This document shows, piece after piece, positions 26,807-34,341 of a stretch of DNA of 64,000 nucleotides; position 1 is the stretch's first letter; every line of letters begins with the position of its first letter. The notes below the pieces were generated by a model. That model was not told where the DNA came from and did not search any database. It saw only the letters and a list, made by a program, of their open reading frames with translations. This DNA is from Pseudothauera nasutitermitis (lineage in GTDB: Bacteria; Pseudomonadota; Gammaproteobacteria; Burkholderiales; Rhodocyclaceae): positions 186,001 through 250,000 of the forward strand of contig NZ_SSOC01000001.1 of the NCBI RefSeq assembly GCF_004801295.1, written 5' to 3'. Both the position numbers and the translations under genes were made by a program.

Positions 26807-28325
26807 CTTGCTCCGCAGCAAAAGCGTGTCCAACCAGCTCGCCCGTGAAATCATCCAGCAGGCCTTCCGCGCCCAGCCCGGCGGCGCCGGCCAGCGCCTG
26901 CGGCTGTATTTGTGCGTGCGCCAGGCGATCCTCGAACAGCGCCTCGAATCCGGCACGGTTCTCCCGCCCACGCGCGTGCTGGCCGCCGATCTCGGCCTGG
27001 GGCGCAACACCGTGGTGCGTGCCTACGATCTGCTGGTGGCCGAGGGCTATCTGGACAGCGTGGTCGGCTCGGGCACCTTCGTTTCCGACAAGATCCGCGA
27101 CACCCTGACGCCGCCGCATCCGCGCCGCATGATCGGCACGCGGCGCGAGGGCCTGTCGCGGCGCGGCAACCGCATCGCGGCCAATGCGTCGAGCAGCCGG
27201 GTGCAGGCCGGCGCGTTCATCCCCGGCTTTCCCGACGTCGCGCATTTCCCGTTCGCCACCTGGCGCCGTCTGGTGGCCAAGCACCTGCGCCACGAGCAGC
27301 GCCATCTGGCGCAGTACGGCTACGGGGGATACGGGCCGCTCAAGGCGGTGCTGGCCGATTACCTGCGGGTGACCCGCATGATGTCGTGTTCGCCGCGCCA
27401 GATCATGATCGTCAACGGCTCCCACCAGGCCCTCGACCTGTGCGCCCGCCTGCTGTGCGACGCGGGCGATACCGTATGGATGGAAGACCCCGGCTACTGG
27501 GGGGCGCGCAACGTACTCTCGGCCTCCGACCTGACGGTGGCGCCGATCCGCGTGGATGCCGATGGCCTGGCGCCCACCGACGACGAATGGAACGGGCCGC
27601 CGCCGCGCATGGTGTTCGTCTCGCCGTCCAGCCAGTACCCCACCGGCGCGATGCTGCCGCTGGAGCGCCGCCTGCGCCTGCTCGACTACGCGGAGAAGAA
27701 CCGCATCTGGATCATCGAGGACGACTACGACAACGAAATCTGCAACCACTCGCGCCCGGTGGCCTCGCTGTTCGGCCTGTCCACGGCGCAGCGCGTGGTG
27801 TATATCGGCACCTTCAGCAAGGTGCTGTATCCGGGTCTGCGGCTGGCCTACCTGGTAGTGCCGGAAGACCTGGTCGAAGCGTTCTCCATCGGCAATGCCG
27901 AGCTGTACCGCGAGGGGCGCATGCTGGAACAGGCGGCGCTCGCCGAGTTCATCGAGGCCGGCCATTTCACCGGCCACATCCGCCGCATGCGCGGCATCTA
28001 CCAGGAGCGCCGCGACTATCTGCGCAACTTCCTCGAAGCGCGCCTGGGCGGGCTGATCGACACCCCCGACGTGCTCACCGGCCTGCACCTGCCGGTACGC
28101 TTCGTGCCGCCGCTCGACGATGCCACGCTGGCCTCGCAGGCCCTGCTCAACGGCGTGGTCTTCCGCCCGCTGTCGATGTACGCCATCCATCCCGACAACC
28201 ACCTGTGCGGCATGAACCTGGGCTTTGCCGCCGTCCCGGTGGACAAGATGGACGCACCGGCCGGCACCCTGGTCCGTCTGGTCGAGGAAGCCCTGAAAAG
28301 CGAGGACGGCCGGGCGAGAAGATAG
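26781..28325 (+). CDS. MocR/GabR-type GntR regulator with aminotransferase-like domain
   Basis: Up to 514 residues: a GntR winged helix (about residues 40-110; LPPTRVLAADLGLGRNTVVRAYDLL) joined to a fold-type I aminotransferase-like domain (about 150-505). The PLP lysine is in YIGTFSKVLYPGLRLAYLV, with WIIEDDYDNEI before it. Such regulators bind PLP and sense an amine through it; GabR activates gabTD in response to GABA. It is divergent from potA-D-B-C-gabD-gabT, so it most likely controls that operon. Start codons are ambiguous: TTG 26781, TTG 26808 (GGTGGGG nine nucleotides upstream) or GTG 26826. Confidence 0.87.
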   Translation: MLNLVGPIFLLRSKSVSNQLAREIIQQAFRAQPGGAGQRLRLYLCVRQAILEQRLESGTVLPPTRVLAADLGLGRNTVVRAYDLLVAEGYLDSVVGSGTFVSDKIRDTLTPPHPRRMIGTRREGLSRRGNRIAANASSSRVQAGAFIPGFPDVAHFPFATWRRLVAKHLRHEQRHLAQYGYGGYGPLKAVLADYLRVTRMMSCSPRQIMIVNGSHQALDLCARLLCDAGDTVWMEDPGYWGARNVLSASDLTVAPIRVDADGLAPTDDEWNGPPPRMVFVSPSSQYPTGAMLPLERRLRLLDYAEKNRIWIIEDDYDNEICNHSRPVASLFGLSTAQRVVYIGTFSKVLYPGLRLAYLVVPEDLVEAFSIGNAELYREGRMLEQAALAEFIEAGHFTGHIRRMRGIYQERRDYLRNFLEARLGGLIDTPDVLTGLHLPVRFVPPLDDATLASQALLNGVVFRPLSMYAIHPDNHLCGMNLGFAAVPVDKMDAPAGTLVRLVEEALKSEDGRARR

Positions 28326-28439
28326 GCGCAGGTACCCCCGTCGTGCGCCGTCCCGATAGTCGATCTGCTATCGTGCGGCGTTGCCGGCGCGGGGCCGCCC
28401 GCGTTCCGTCGGTAACGCGTTTCCGGAATCTCCCGCCCT

Positions 28440-29309
28440 GTGAAGCCCCGCGATTTTCTCGATCTGTTCCTGCTCGCCGCCCTGTGGGGCGCCGCCTTCC
28501 TGTTCATCCGCGTGGCGGTGCCGGCGTTCGGCCCCTTTGCGCTGATCGAGCTGCGCGTCGGGCTGGCCGCGCTGGTGCTGCTGCCCTTTCTGGCGATGGC
28601 GGGCGGGCTGGCCGAGCTGTGGCGGCGGGCGGGCGTGCTGATCGTGCTGGGGCTGGGCAGTTCTGCGCTGCCTTTCGTGCTGTACGCCTACGCCACGCTC
28701 ACGGTGACCGCCGGCTTCGCGTCCGTGGTCAATGCCACCACGCCGTTGTTCACCGCGCTGGTGGCCTGGCTGTGGCTGCGCGACCGGCTGCGCCGCGGCG
28801 CGCTGCTGGGGCTGTGCGTCGGCGTGTTCGGGGTGGGCGTGCTGGTGTGGGACAAGCTGGCGCTGACCGGCCTGGGGAGCGCGCCGGCGATCCTGGCCTG
28901 CCTGGGCGCCGCCTTGAGCTACGGGGTTTCGGCGAGTTTCACCAAACGCTATCTGGCCGGCGTCGCGCCGCTGGTCGCGGCCACCGGCAGCCAGTTCTAC
29001 GCCGCGCTGATCCTTGCGCCGCTGGCGGTGGCCTACTGGCCGGCGGAGCCGCCGCCGCCGGGTTCCTGGGTCGCGGCCGTGCTGTTGGCGGTGTTCTCCA
29101 CCGGGGCGGCCTTCGTGTTGTTCTTCCGCCTGGTGGAGCGCGTGGGGCCGCAGCGCGCGGTCACCGTCACCTTGTTGATCCCCATTTTCGGCATGCTGTG
29201 GGGCGCGCTGTTCATCGGCGAACGCATCACCCTGCCGATGCTGGCCGGCAGCGCGGTGATCCTGCTCGGTACCGCGCTGGCGACCGGCGTGCTGCGGCCG
29301 CGACCCTAG
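28440..29309 (+). CDS. EamA/DMT-superfamily membrane transporter
   Basis: A 289-residue protein with ten predicted membrane segments in two EamA repeats (about residues 8-140 and 150-285). It starts with GTG 28440 (MKPRDFLDLFLLAALWGAAF, the typical LWG motif). DMT proteins usually export amino acids or other metabolites; the substrate is unknown. Its stop codon TAG lies in a CTAG tetranucleotide that is also the left end of a 166-bp inverted-repeat element, and the next gene is another DMT transporter pointing the other way. Confidence 0.87.
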   Translation: MKPRDFLDLFLLAALWGAAFLFIRVAVPAFGPFALIELRVGLAALVLLPFLAMAGGLAELWRRAGVLIVLGLGSSALPFVLYAYATLTVTAGFASVVNATTPLFTALVAWLWLRDRLRRGALLGLCVGVFGVGVLVWDKLALTGLGSAPAILACLGAALSYGVSASFTKRYLAGVAPLVAATGSQFYAALILAPLAVAYWPAEPPPPGSWVAAVLLAVFSTGAAFVLFFRLVERVGPQRAVTVTLLIPIFGMLWGALFIGERITLPMLAGSAVILLGTALATGVLRPRP

Positions 29310-29471
29310 TGTCGCGACACCCATCGAATGTCACAGGCTGTGCGCCGCCATCGGATCGCAGCGCAAGGCGCAGGCCGCTGCCCAGACTGGACGTCTGGGC
29401 AAGGGCTGCAACGCGGCGATGCGATTCGAGGGCAAGCACGGACCGGCATTTGGTGGGTGTCGCGACACTAG
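29306..29471. mobile_element. MITE-like element with 18-bp perfect terminal inverted repeats
   Basis: CTAGTGTCGCGACACCCA at 29306-29323 is the exact reverse complement of 29454-29471; similarity continues imperfectly for about ten more bases. Each end contains the palindrome GTGTCGCGACAC. The interior (about 130 bp) has no open frame of note but has a hairpin GCCCAGAC/GTCTGGGC at 29380-29400. Ends in CTAG are the pattern expected for IS630/Tc1-type insertion with TA duplication, so a non-autonomous IS630-like element is my best guess. The end sequences provide the stop codons of both flanking convergent transporter genes. It might also act as a bidirectional terminator. Confidence 0.65.
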
Positions 29472-30349
29472 CCGGTGCGCCCGGCACGGCGGGCGTGCAG
29501 GGCGATCAATGCGCCGGCGGCGCCGATCACCAGGATGCCGGTCAAGGCCAGGCCGTCCGGAAAATCGCCGAACACCAGCCAGCCGACCAGCGCCGCCCAG
29601 GCCAGCTGCACGTACAGGATGGGGGTCAGCGTGGAAGCCGGCGCGTCGCGGAAGGCGCGCGTGAGCAGGAAATGGCCCGCGCCGCCGTACACCCCGAGCG
29701 AACAGATCAGCAGCGCATCGAAGGCGGTGGGCAGCGGCCCGGCCCAGATCCACGGCAGCAGCACGCTCATGCCGGCGGTCCCGACCAGCGCGGTGTAGAA
29801 CACCATGGTCACCGGATGCTCGGTGGCGGTGAGCTGGCGGGTCATGATCTGGTAGCTGGCATAGCTGACCGCGCCGCCCAGTGCGAGCAGCACGCCGTCG
29901 ACGACCAGCCCGCTGCCCGGGCGGGCGATCATCAGCACGCCGGCAAAGCCGATCAGCACGGCGGTCCAGCGCACCGCGCCGATCTGTTCACCGAGGATGG
30001 GGCGGGCCATCAGCGTGACCAGCAGCGGGGCGGCGAACAGCAGCGCGGTGGTCTCCGCCAGCGGCATGCGCGCGAGGGCGGCCATGCTGAAGAAAGTGAC
30101 CGCGAGCAGGCAGAACGCGCGCAGTACCTGGCGCACCGGCCGGCCGGTGGAAACCAGCCGGCCGCGCATCGACGGGCCGAGCAGCACCACCATCAGCACC
30201 AGATGCACGGCGTAGCGCGCCCACACCAGCATGGGCACCGGGTAGGTTTGCGCAAGATGCTTGGCGGTGGCGTCGAGCAGCACGAACAGGAACAGCGCGC
30301 CGAGCAGCAGCACGATGCTGCGCAGGACGGCGGAGGGGGAGACGGACAT
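29468..30349 (-). CDS. EamA/DMT-superfamily membrane transporter
   Basis: A 293-residue protein with about ten membrane segments in two EamA repeats. The start MSVSPSAVLRSIVLLLGALF gives the expected membrane-inserted N-terminus; a further upstream ATG would add 40 unrelated residues. The RarD/S-adenosylmethionine-type segments AETTALLFAAPLLVTLMA and LLTRAFRDAPASTLTPILY are visible. Substrate unknown. It is not a close duplicate of the neighbouring DMT gene at 28440-29309. Its TAG stop is the reverse strand of the CTAG that ends the inverted-repeat element. Confidence 0.85.
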   Translation of the reverse strand: MSVSPSAVLRSIVLLLGALFLFVLLDATAKHLAQTYPVPMLVWARYAVHLVLMVVLLGPSMRGRLVSTGRPVRQVLRAFCLLAVTFFSMAALARMPLAETTALLFAAPLLVTLMARPILGEQIGAVRWTAVLIGFAGVLMIARPGSGLVVDGVLLALGGAVSYASYQIMTRQLTATEHPVTMVFYTALVGTAGMSVLLPWIWAGPLPTAFDALLICSLGVYGGAGHFLLTRAFRDAPASTLTPILYVQLAWAALVGWLVFGDFPDGLALTGILVIGAAGALIALHARRAGRTG

Positions 30350-30490
30350 GGGGGCGGAAGGAGAGGGTGGCCGGTTCTGCCGGACGAATGCATGGATATG
30401 GTAATCCAGGCCGCCATGGAGAACGCGGCATTTCGCCATCCGCCCCGGCGATGGCGGCCGGCCGGGCACGGAAGACCCTGCATGGCGTCT

Positions 30491-31366
30491 TCATGATGCC
30501 TTTTCCGCGCCAGGGGCTTCGGCAGGATGGAGACGGCGGGCGCGCAGGCGCACCGGGGTTGCCAGCCAGCCGGGCTGCATCTCGGGCGCAGCGATGAAGA
30601 AGCCCTGGACGGCGGTGGCGCCCGCGCCGACGGCCCGCCGCAGCAGTCCCTCGCTGTCGATGCCTTCCACCACCACGCAGGGGCTCAGGCGTGTGCCCAG
30701 GCCGACCATGGCGGCCAGCAGCTCTGTGTTCTCGCCGGCTTGTCCGGGAGCGGGCGCGAGAATGCTGCGATCGATCTTGATCACCTCCGGCCGGCAGTCG
30801 CGCACGAAGGCCAGCGCCGTCCGTCCGCTGCCCAGATCGTCGATGGCCACCCTGCAGGCCAGCCGCCGGAGGGCGGCGATGATCGACAGGGCTTCGTCTG
30901 GATCCTGCAGGGCCGCGGTTTCGGTGATCTCCAGCGTCAACCGCCTGGCCACCGAGCCGTTGCGCCGCAGGCGTGCGAGGATCGCCCGCCATCCCAATTC
31001 CAGGCGCAGGCTGAGGGACGACAGGTTGCAGCCCAGGCGGACCCCGGGATGCGCTTCCAGCAGGTCGATGACGGTGTTGAGCACGAGCCGGTCGTACCAG
31101 ACGATGCAGCCCAGCCGCTCCATGGCCAGCATGGTCTCGCCGCAGGGCAGCCACTGGCCGCCACCGTATTGGCGGGTCAGCGCCTCGTGATAGAGCACCT
31201 CTCCGCCGCGCCCGGCGACCGCCTGCACGGGCTGAAACGCCAACCCGACCGAGCCGCGCGCAAGCGCCAGGAGAAAGGCGCCGACGGCGGCGCCATCGCG
31301 CCGCTGCGGCCCGATGGCGTCTTTCATCAGCCTCCACGCCGAACCGGCGCTTCCTGGTACGTGCAT
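30491..31366 (-). CDS. EAL-domain cyclic-di-GMP phosphodiesterase
   Basis: A 291-residue single-domain EAL protein, start MHVPGSAGSAWRL after ribosome site GGAGGA. The catalytic residues are largely present: YHEALTR, NLSSLSL (Asn), LEITETAAL (Glu), VAIDDLGSGRTAL (two Asp), VIKIDRS (Lys), VVVEGIDSEG (Glu) and VQGFFIAAP (Gln). The last glutamate-rich segment has Asp where EGVE is common. It would hydrolyse cyclic di-GMP to pGpG and probably needs a partner because no sensor domain is visible; the N-terminal ~30 residues are short and charged. It is one of four cyclic-di-GMP genes in the window. Confidence 0.85.
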   Translation of the reverse strand: MHVPGSAGSAWRLMKDAIGPQRRDGAAVGAFLLALARGSVGLAFQPVQAVAGRGGEVLYHEALTRQYGGGQWLPCGETMLAMERLGCIVWYDRLVLNTVIDLLEAHPGVRLGCNLSSLSLRLELGWRAILARLRRNGSVARRLTLEITETAALQDPDEALSIIAALRRLACRVAIDDLGSGRTALAFVRDCRPEVIKIDRSILAPAPGQAGENTELLAAMVGLGTRLSPCVVVEGIDSEGLLRRAVGAGATAVQGFFIAAPEMQPGWLATPVRLRARRLHPAEAPGAEKAS

Positions 31367-31559
31367 GCTTCCTCCAATGGATCCACGAAAGAGCGACGTA
31401 CGGCCATTGGCAGCGCGAGTCCGGCTCACTAGAATCTGCAAGTAAACAATGGTGATGATGCGATCGGTTCTTTTGCGACGAGAAGCCGCAACGACGGAAT
31501 TCATTTCACCGCATGGCGAAGATGAGATACGGTCCTGAATCACTCATCATCGAACACGC

Positions 31560-31614
31560 TTATAAGTATCCAGCGCAAAGGCATGAGCATGAATGCGGTA
31601 CGCTGGACTTATAA
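31560..31614. repeat. Imperfect inverted repeat in AT-rich leader
   Basis: TTATAAGTATCCAGCG (31560-31575) faces CGCTGGACTTATAA (31601-31614) across a 25-nt loop; the arms differ by two extra bases in the left arm. It could be a protein-binding site or transcript hairpin upstream of the ibr operon. No U-tract follows, so it is not an obvious terminator. Confidence 0.5.
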
Positions 31615-31825
31615 ATTCCCTTGCTTTTTCCGTAAATTTGCCGATGCACTCCGCAGTGCGCCGGCGGGGTTGTCCGGGTAATGCGAATAACATATGAAAA
31701 ACCATTGCCTTCAATGGCGATTCTGCGTGATCGGATTGCGCGGTCCGGTTTGTGATGTGACACGATGAATACTCTTTTGCATTGAATCGGCTTCGGTGCG
31801 ATTCGGGATTGCAATCTCATTCGTA

Positions 31826-31839
31826 TTGATTTGGATCAA
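31826..31839. promoter_or_regulatory. FNR/ANR-type box upstream of the ibrA-like gene
   Basis: TTGATTTGGATCAA matches the FNR consensus TTGAT-N4-ATCAA at every fixed position. If it acts at the usual -41.5, transcription would start near 31874, 19 nt before ATG 31893, and a -10-like TATTCA lies at 31864-31869. That fits the chosen ibrA start with ribosome site GGAAG. Anaerobic activation of the operon is therefore predicted. Confidence 0.7.
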
Positions 31840-31892
31840 TATGTGCTTCATTCGAACCGACGATATTCAAAAACCCATTGGAAGTTAATCAA

Positions 31893-33200
31893 ATGGCTTC
31901 CGCTCGGGCCGTTGCACGAGTCATTGCGCCGACCAATTCCCTTCTCCAGGAACATCAAGAAACAGGCCGCACCATGACGGGCAAGTCCTATCGAAATGTC
32001 GATGTCTACGAGGCCGCCAAGGCCCGCATCCGGCTGGTCTTCACGCATTTCGAGCGTGTGTGCGTGGCCTTTTCCGGTGGCAAGGACAGTTCCGTCACGC
32101 TGCATCTGGCACTGGAGGTCGCGCGCGAGATGGGCCGCGCTCCGGTGCATGCGCTGTTCATCGACCTGGAGGGGCAGTACCGCGCGACCATCGCCCACGT
32201 TGCCGAGATGTTCGGGCGCGAGGACGTGCGGCCGTGGTGGATCTGCCTGCCGCTCAACCTGCGCAACGCCTCCAGCCTGCAGGAACCCTACTGGTGCGCC
32301 TGGGAGCCGGGGCGCGAGGCGGACTGGATCCGGCCGATGCCGGCCCATCCGTCGGTGATCAGCGACCAAGGGTTCTTCCCTTTCTACCGCTATCGCATGG
32401 AGTTCGAGGAGTTCGTGCCCGCCTTCAACGAATGGCTGGCGCAGGACGTGCCCACGGCCTTCCTGGTGGGCATCCGCTCCGACGAATCGCTCAACCGCTA
32501 CCTGGCGGTGAAGCGCCGGGCGCGGGTGAAGAAGTGCGCCTGGACGCCGCCCGGCGCCGATGCGGCGGTGCCGTGGAGCGCTCGCGACCTGGCCGGCGGC
32601 CGGGCGGTGACCTTCTTCCCGATCTACGACTGGAAGTTCGCCGATCTGTGGCGCTACACCGCCGAGCACGGCCATGCCTACAACCGGCTGTACGACCACA
32701 TGCACCTGGCGGGGGTGCCGTTTTCGCAGATGCGCATCTGCCAGCCCTACGGCGACGACCAGCGCAAGGGCCTGGATCTGTTCCACCGGCTGGAGCCGGA
32801 AACCTGGTTCCGCGTCGTCCGGCGCGTGGCCGGCGCCAACTATGCGGCGCGCTACTGCCGCCAGCGCCTGCTCGGCTATCGCGGCGGGCTGGGCCTGCCG
32901 CCCACCTTCAGCACCTGGCGGCAGTACAGCCGGTTCCTGCTGCAGAGCATGCCCCCGCCACTGCGCATGGTCTATGCGCGGCGTATCGAGCGCTTCATCC
33001 ACTGGTGGGCGCAGCACGACTATCCGCTGGCGGACTGGCCGGACGCCGGCGTGCCGGCGCTGGAAAACCGCAAGGCGCAGCCGTCCTGGCGGCGCGTGGC
33101 GCTGTCGCTGCTCAAGCAGGACATGGCGCGTTCGCTGTCGTTCGGCTTCGCGCGGCGCGACATCGACACGCTGGCGCTGGCCGAGGAGAGGGGATCGTGA
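31893..33200 (+). CDS. ibrA: IbrA-like PAPS-reductase-family (DUF3440) protein
   Basis: A 435-residue protein with an ATP-pyrophosphatase (PP-loop) domain: AFSGGKDSSVTLHLALEVA with SGGKDS at residues 61-66, then the DUF3440 region (about 270-420). This combination is the IbrA family, named from E. coli, where ibrA and ibrB together activate immunoglobulin-binding protein genes; the biochemical reaction is not known, though PP-loop relatives adenylate or reduce sulfur compounds or modify nucleic acids. ATG 31893 has ribosome site GGAAG; ATG 31974 (MTGKSYRNVDVYEAA) matches where most relatives begin. It overlaps the next gene by GTGA. Confidence 0.82.
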   Translation: MASARAVARVIAPTNSLLQEHQETGRTMTGKSYRNVDVYEAAKARIRLVFTHFERVCVAFSGGKDSSVTLHLALEVAREMGRAPVHALFIDLEGQYRATIAHVAEMFGREDVRPWWICLPLNLRNASSLQEPYWCAWEPGREADWIRPMPAHPSVISDQGFFPFYRYRMEFEEFVPAFNEWLAQDVPTAFLVGIRSDESLNRYLAVKRRARVKKCAWTPPGADAAVPWSARDLAGGRAVTFFPIYDWKFADLWRYTAEHGHAYNRLYDHMHLAGVPFSQMRICQPYGDDQRKGLDLFHRLEPETWFRVVRRVAGANYAARYCRQRLLGYRGGLGLPPTFSTWRQYSRFLLQSMPPPLRMVYARRIERFIHWWAQHDYPLADWPDAGVPALENRKAQPSWRRVALSLLKQDMARSLSFGFARRDIDTLALAEERGS

Positions 33201-33742
33201 TCCGCCCGGAACATTGCGAATTCGTCCAACTGCGCTCGGCCGACGACGAGGCCGCGTTCTTCGCCCAGATGGGGCGCTTCTTCGCCAGCGCCACGGTGCG
33301 GCGCGAATGCGGCGGCTATCCGCTCAACGACGGGCCGCGCTACCGCTGGTTCATCGTGCGCCTCAAGGGCCAGGCGCGGGTGCTGGGCTTCATCAGCATC
33401 GAGCAGCAAGCGGACGTGGTGCGCATCCGCGAAGGCTATGTGCGCGCCGAGGCGCGCGGGCTCGGCCTGTTCCGCGCGCTGCGCGGCCAGGTGCTGGACT
33501 ACGTCGACGGCCTGGGCCTGGACTGCACGATGCGGATGCCGGAGGCGTGCGCGCGCTTCCTGGCGCCCCATGGATTTCAGGTACGGAGCACCCGGGGACG
33601 CTGGGTGACCTTGGTGAGGAATGTGCATGCCGGAAGTCACGAAGCTGACGGAACGGGCAGAGGCCCTGTTCCGCGAGTTGGATCGCCTGCCGCTGGAGCA
33701 GCGGGTGGAGGCCATCAACCGGATACGCCAGTGCCTGCATGA
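33197..33742 (+). CDS. GNAT-like acetyltransferase between ibrA and ibrB, 3' end overlapping ibrB
   Basis: A 181-codon frame starting with GTG 33197, four-base overlap with ibrA (translational coupling). Residues 1-135 look like a small acetyltransferase: YRWFIVRLKGQARVLGFISI is followed by VVRIREGYVRAEARGLGLF (acetyl-CoA loop R-x2-G-x-G-like) and a last strand GFQVRSTRGRWVTLV. The remaining ~40 residues are Gly/Pro-rich and read through the first 116 nt of ibrB in another frame, which looks non-native. Either the gene lost its stop by a small indel or the overlap is real. Activity and substrate are unknown; GNAT assignment is moderate. Confidence 0.6.
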   Translation: MIRPEHCEFVQLRSADDEAAFFAQMGRFFASATVRRECGGYPLNDGPRYRWFIVRLKGQARVLGFISIEQQADVVRIREGYVRAEARGLGLFRALRGQVLDYVDGLGLDCTMRMPEACARFLAPHGFQVRSTRGRWVTLVRNVHAGSHEADGTGRGPVPRVGSPAAGAAGGGHQPDTPVPA

Positions 33743-34262
33743 GCACAGCCCGTTCGCCGGCGAGCCGGTGGATTGCGTGCAGTGGGTGCGGGGCGACCAG
33801 GTCGAGGGCAACGACTACAACCCCAACACCGTCGCGCCGCCGGAGATGAGGCTGCTGGCGCTGTCCATCGAGGCGGACGGCTTCACCCAGCCGATCGTCG
33901 CGCACCAGGCGGGGAAGGACCGCTTCGTGATCGTCGATGGCTTCCACCGGCAGCGCGTGGGCAAGAAGCCCGGCCGCATCCAGCAACGGCTGCACGGCTA
34001 TCTGCCGGTGGTGGCCATCCGCGCCGCGCGCGAAAGCGAGGCGGACCGCATCGCCGCCACCATCCGCCACAATCGCGCGCGCGGCGTGCATGGCGTGTTG
34101 CCGATGACCGACGTCGTCGTCACCCTGCTGCAGGCGGGCTGGCGTGAAGCCGAGGTGGCCCGCGAACTGGGCATGGACGACGACGAGGTGCTGCGCTTCA
34201 AGCAGGTGTCGGGGCTGCCCGAGTTGTTCCGCGACCACGTGTATTCATGGTCCTGGGATTGA
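33627..34262 (+). CDS. ibrB: IbrB-like ParB/sulfiredoxin-fold protein
   Basis: A 211-residue protein with a ParB N-terminal-type nuclease/ATPase-like domain (about residues 45-160): DYNPNTVAPPEMRLLALSI, the FVIVDGFHRQRVG motif (the G-x2-R box of ParB-like proteins) and IRHNRARG. A helix-turn-helix-like region follows (WREAEVARELGMDDDEVLRF). IbrB partners IbrA in E. coli gene activation. ATG 33627 has GAGGA six nucleotides upstream, ATG 33621 has none. It ends the ibrA-GNAT-ibrB operon, just before a terminator that serves the opposite strand. Confidence 0.8.
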   Translation: MPEVTKLTERAEALFRELDRLPLEQRVEAINRIRQCLHEHSPFAGEPVDCVQWVRGDQVEGNDYNPNTVAPPEMRLLALSIEADGFTQPIVAHQAGKDRFVIVDGFHRQRVGKKPGRIQQRLHGYLPVVAIRAARESEADRIAATIRHNRARGVHGVLPMTDVVVTLLQAGWREAEVARELGMDDDEVLRFKQVSGLPELFRDHVYSWSWD

Positions 34263-34275
34263 AGCCCGCCGGAAT

Positions 34276-34318
34276 GAAAAAACACCCGGCGCAGCGGATG
34301 TGCGCTGCGCCGGGGGTG
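34276..34318 (-). terminator. Rho-independent terminator at the end of the eutB-to-phosphatase arm
   Basis: A 12-bp perfect GC stem (34285-34296 with 34303-34314, extended by ACC/GGT-type pairs) with a 6-nt loop. Read on the minus strand it is followed by TTTTTTC (34282-34276). It lies 23 nt beyond the stop of the phosphatase gene at 34342. On the plus strand there is no U-tract after the stem, so it mainly ends the leftward operon. Confidence 0.85.
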
Positions 34319-34341
34319 TGGCGGAAGGCCTTTCCGCCCGC

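Larger units (their letters stand above)
31367..31892. other. 526-bp intergenic region, AT-richer than its surroundings
   Basis: No convincing gene. From about 31430 to 31900 the sequence is clearly richer in A/T than the rest of the window. An 86-codon minus-strand frame (31560-31820) has no ribosome site and no recognisable motif, so I do not call it. The region contains an imperfect inverted repeat (31560-31614) and a perfect FNR-type box (31826-31839). The composition change just before the ibrA-like gene suggests either a large regulatory region or the edge of acquired DNA. Confidence 0.6.

Noticed and set aside
29306-29471. Intrinsic terminator only, not a mobile element
   Set aside because: Perfect 18-bp ends 130 bp apart with CTAG at both borders fit an insertion better than a hairpin terminator, although both roles may apply.
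31560-31820. 86-codon minus-strand frame in the AT-rich gap
   Set aside because: No ribosome site, overlaps the inverted repeat and has no recognisable features.
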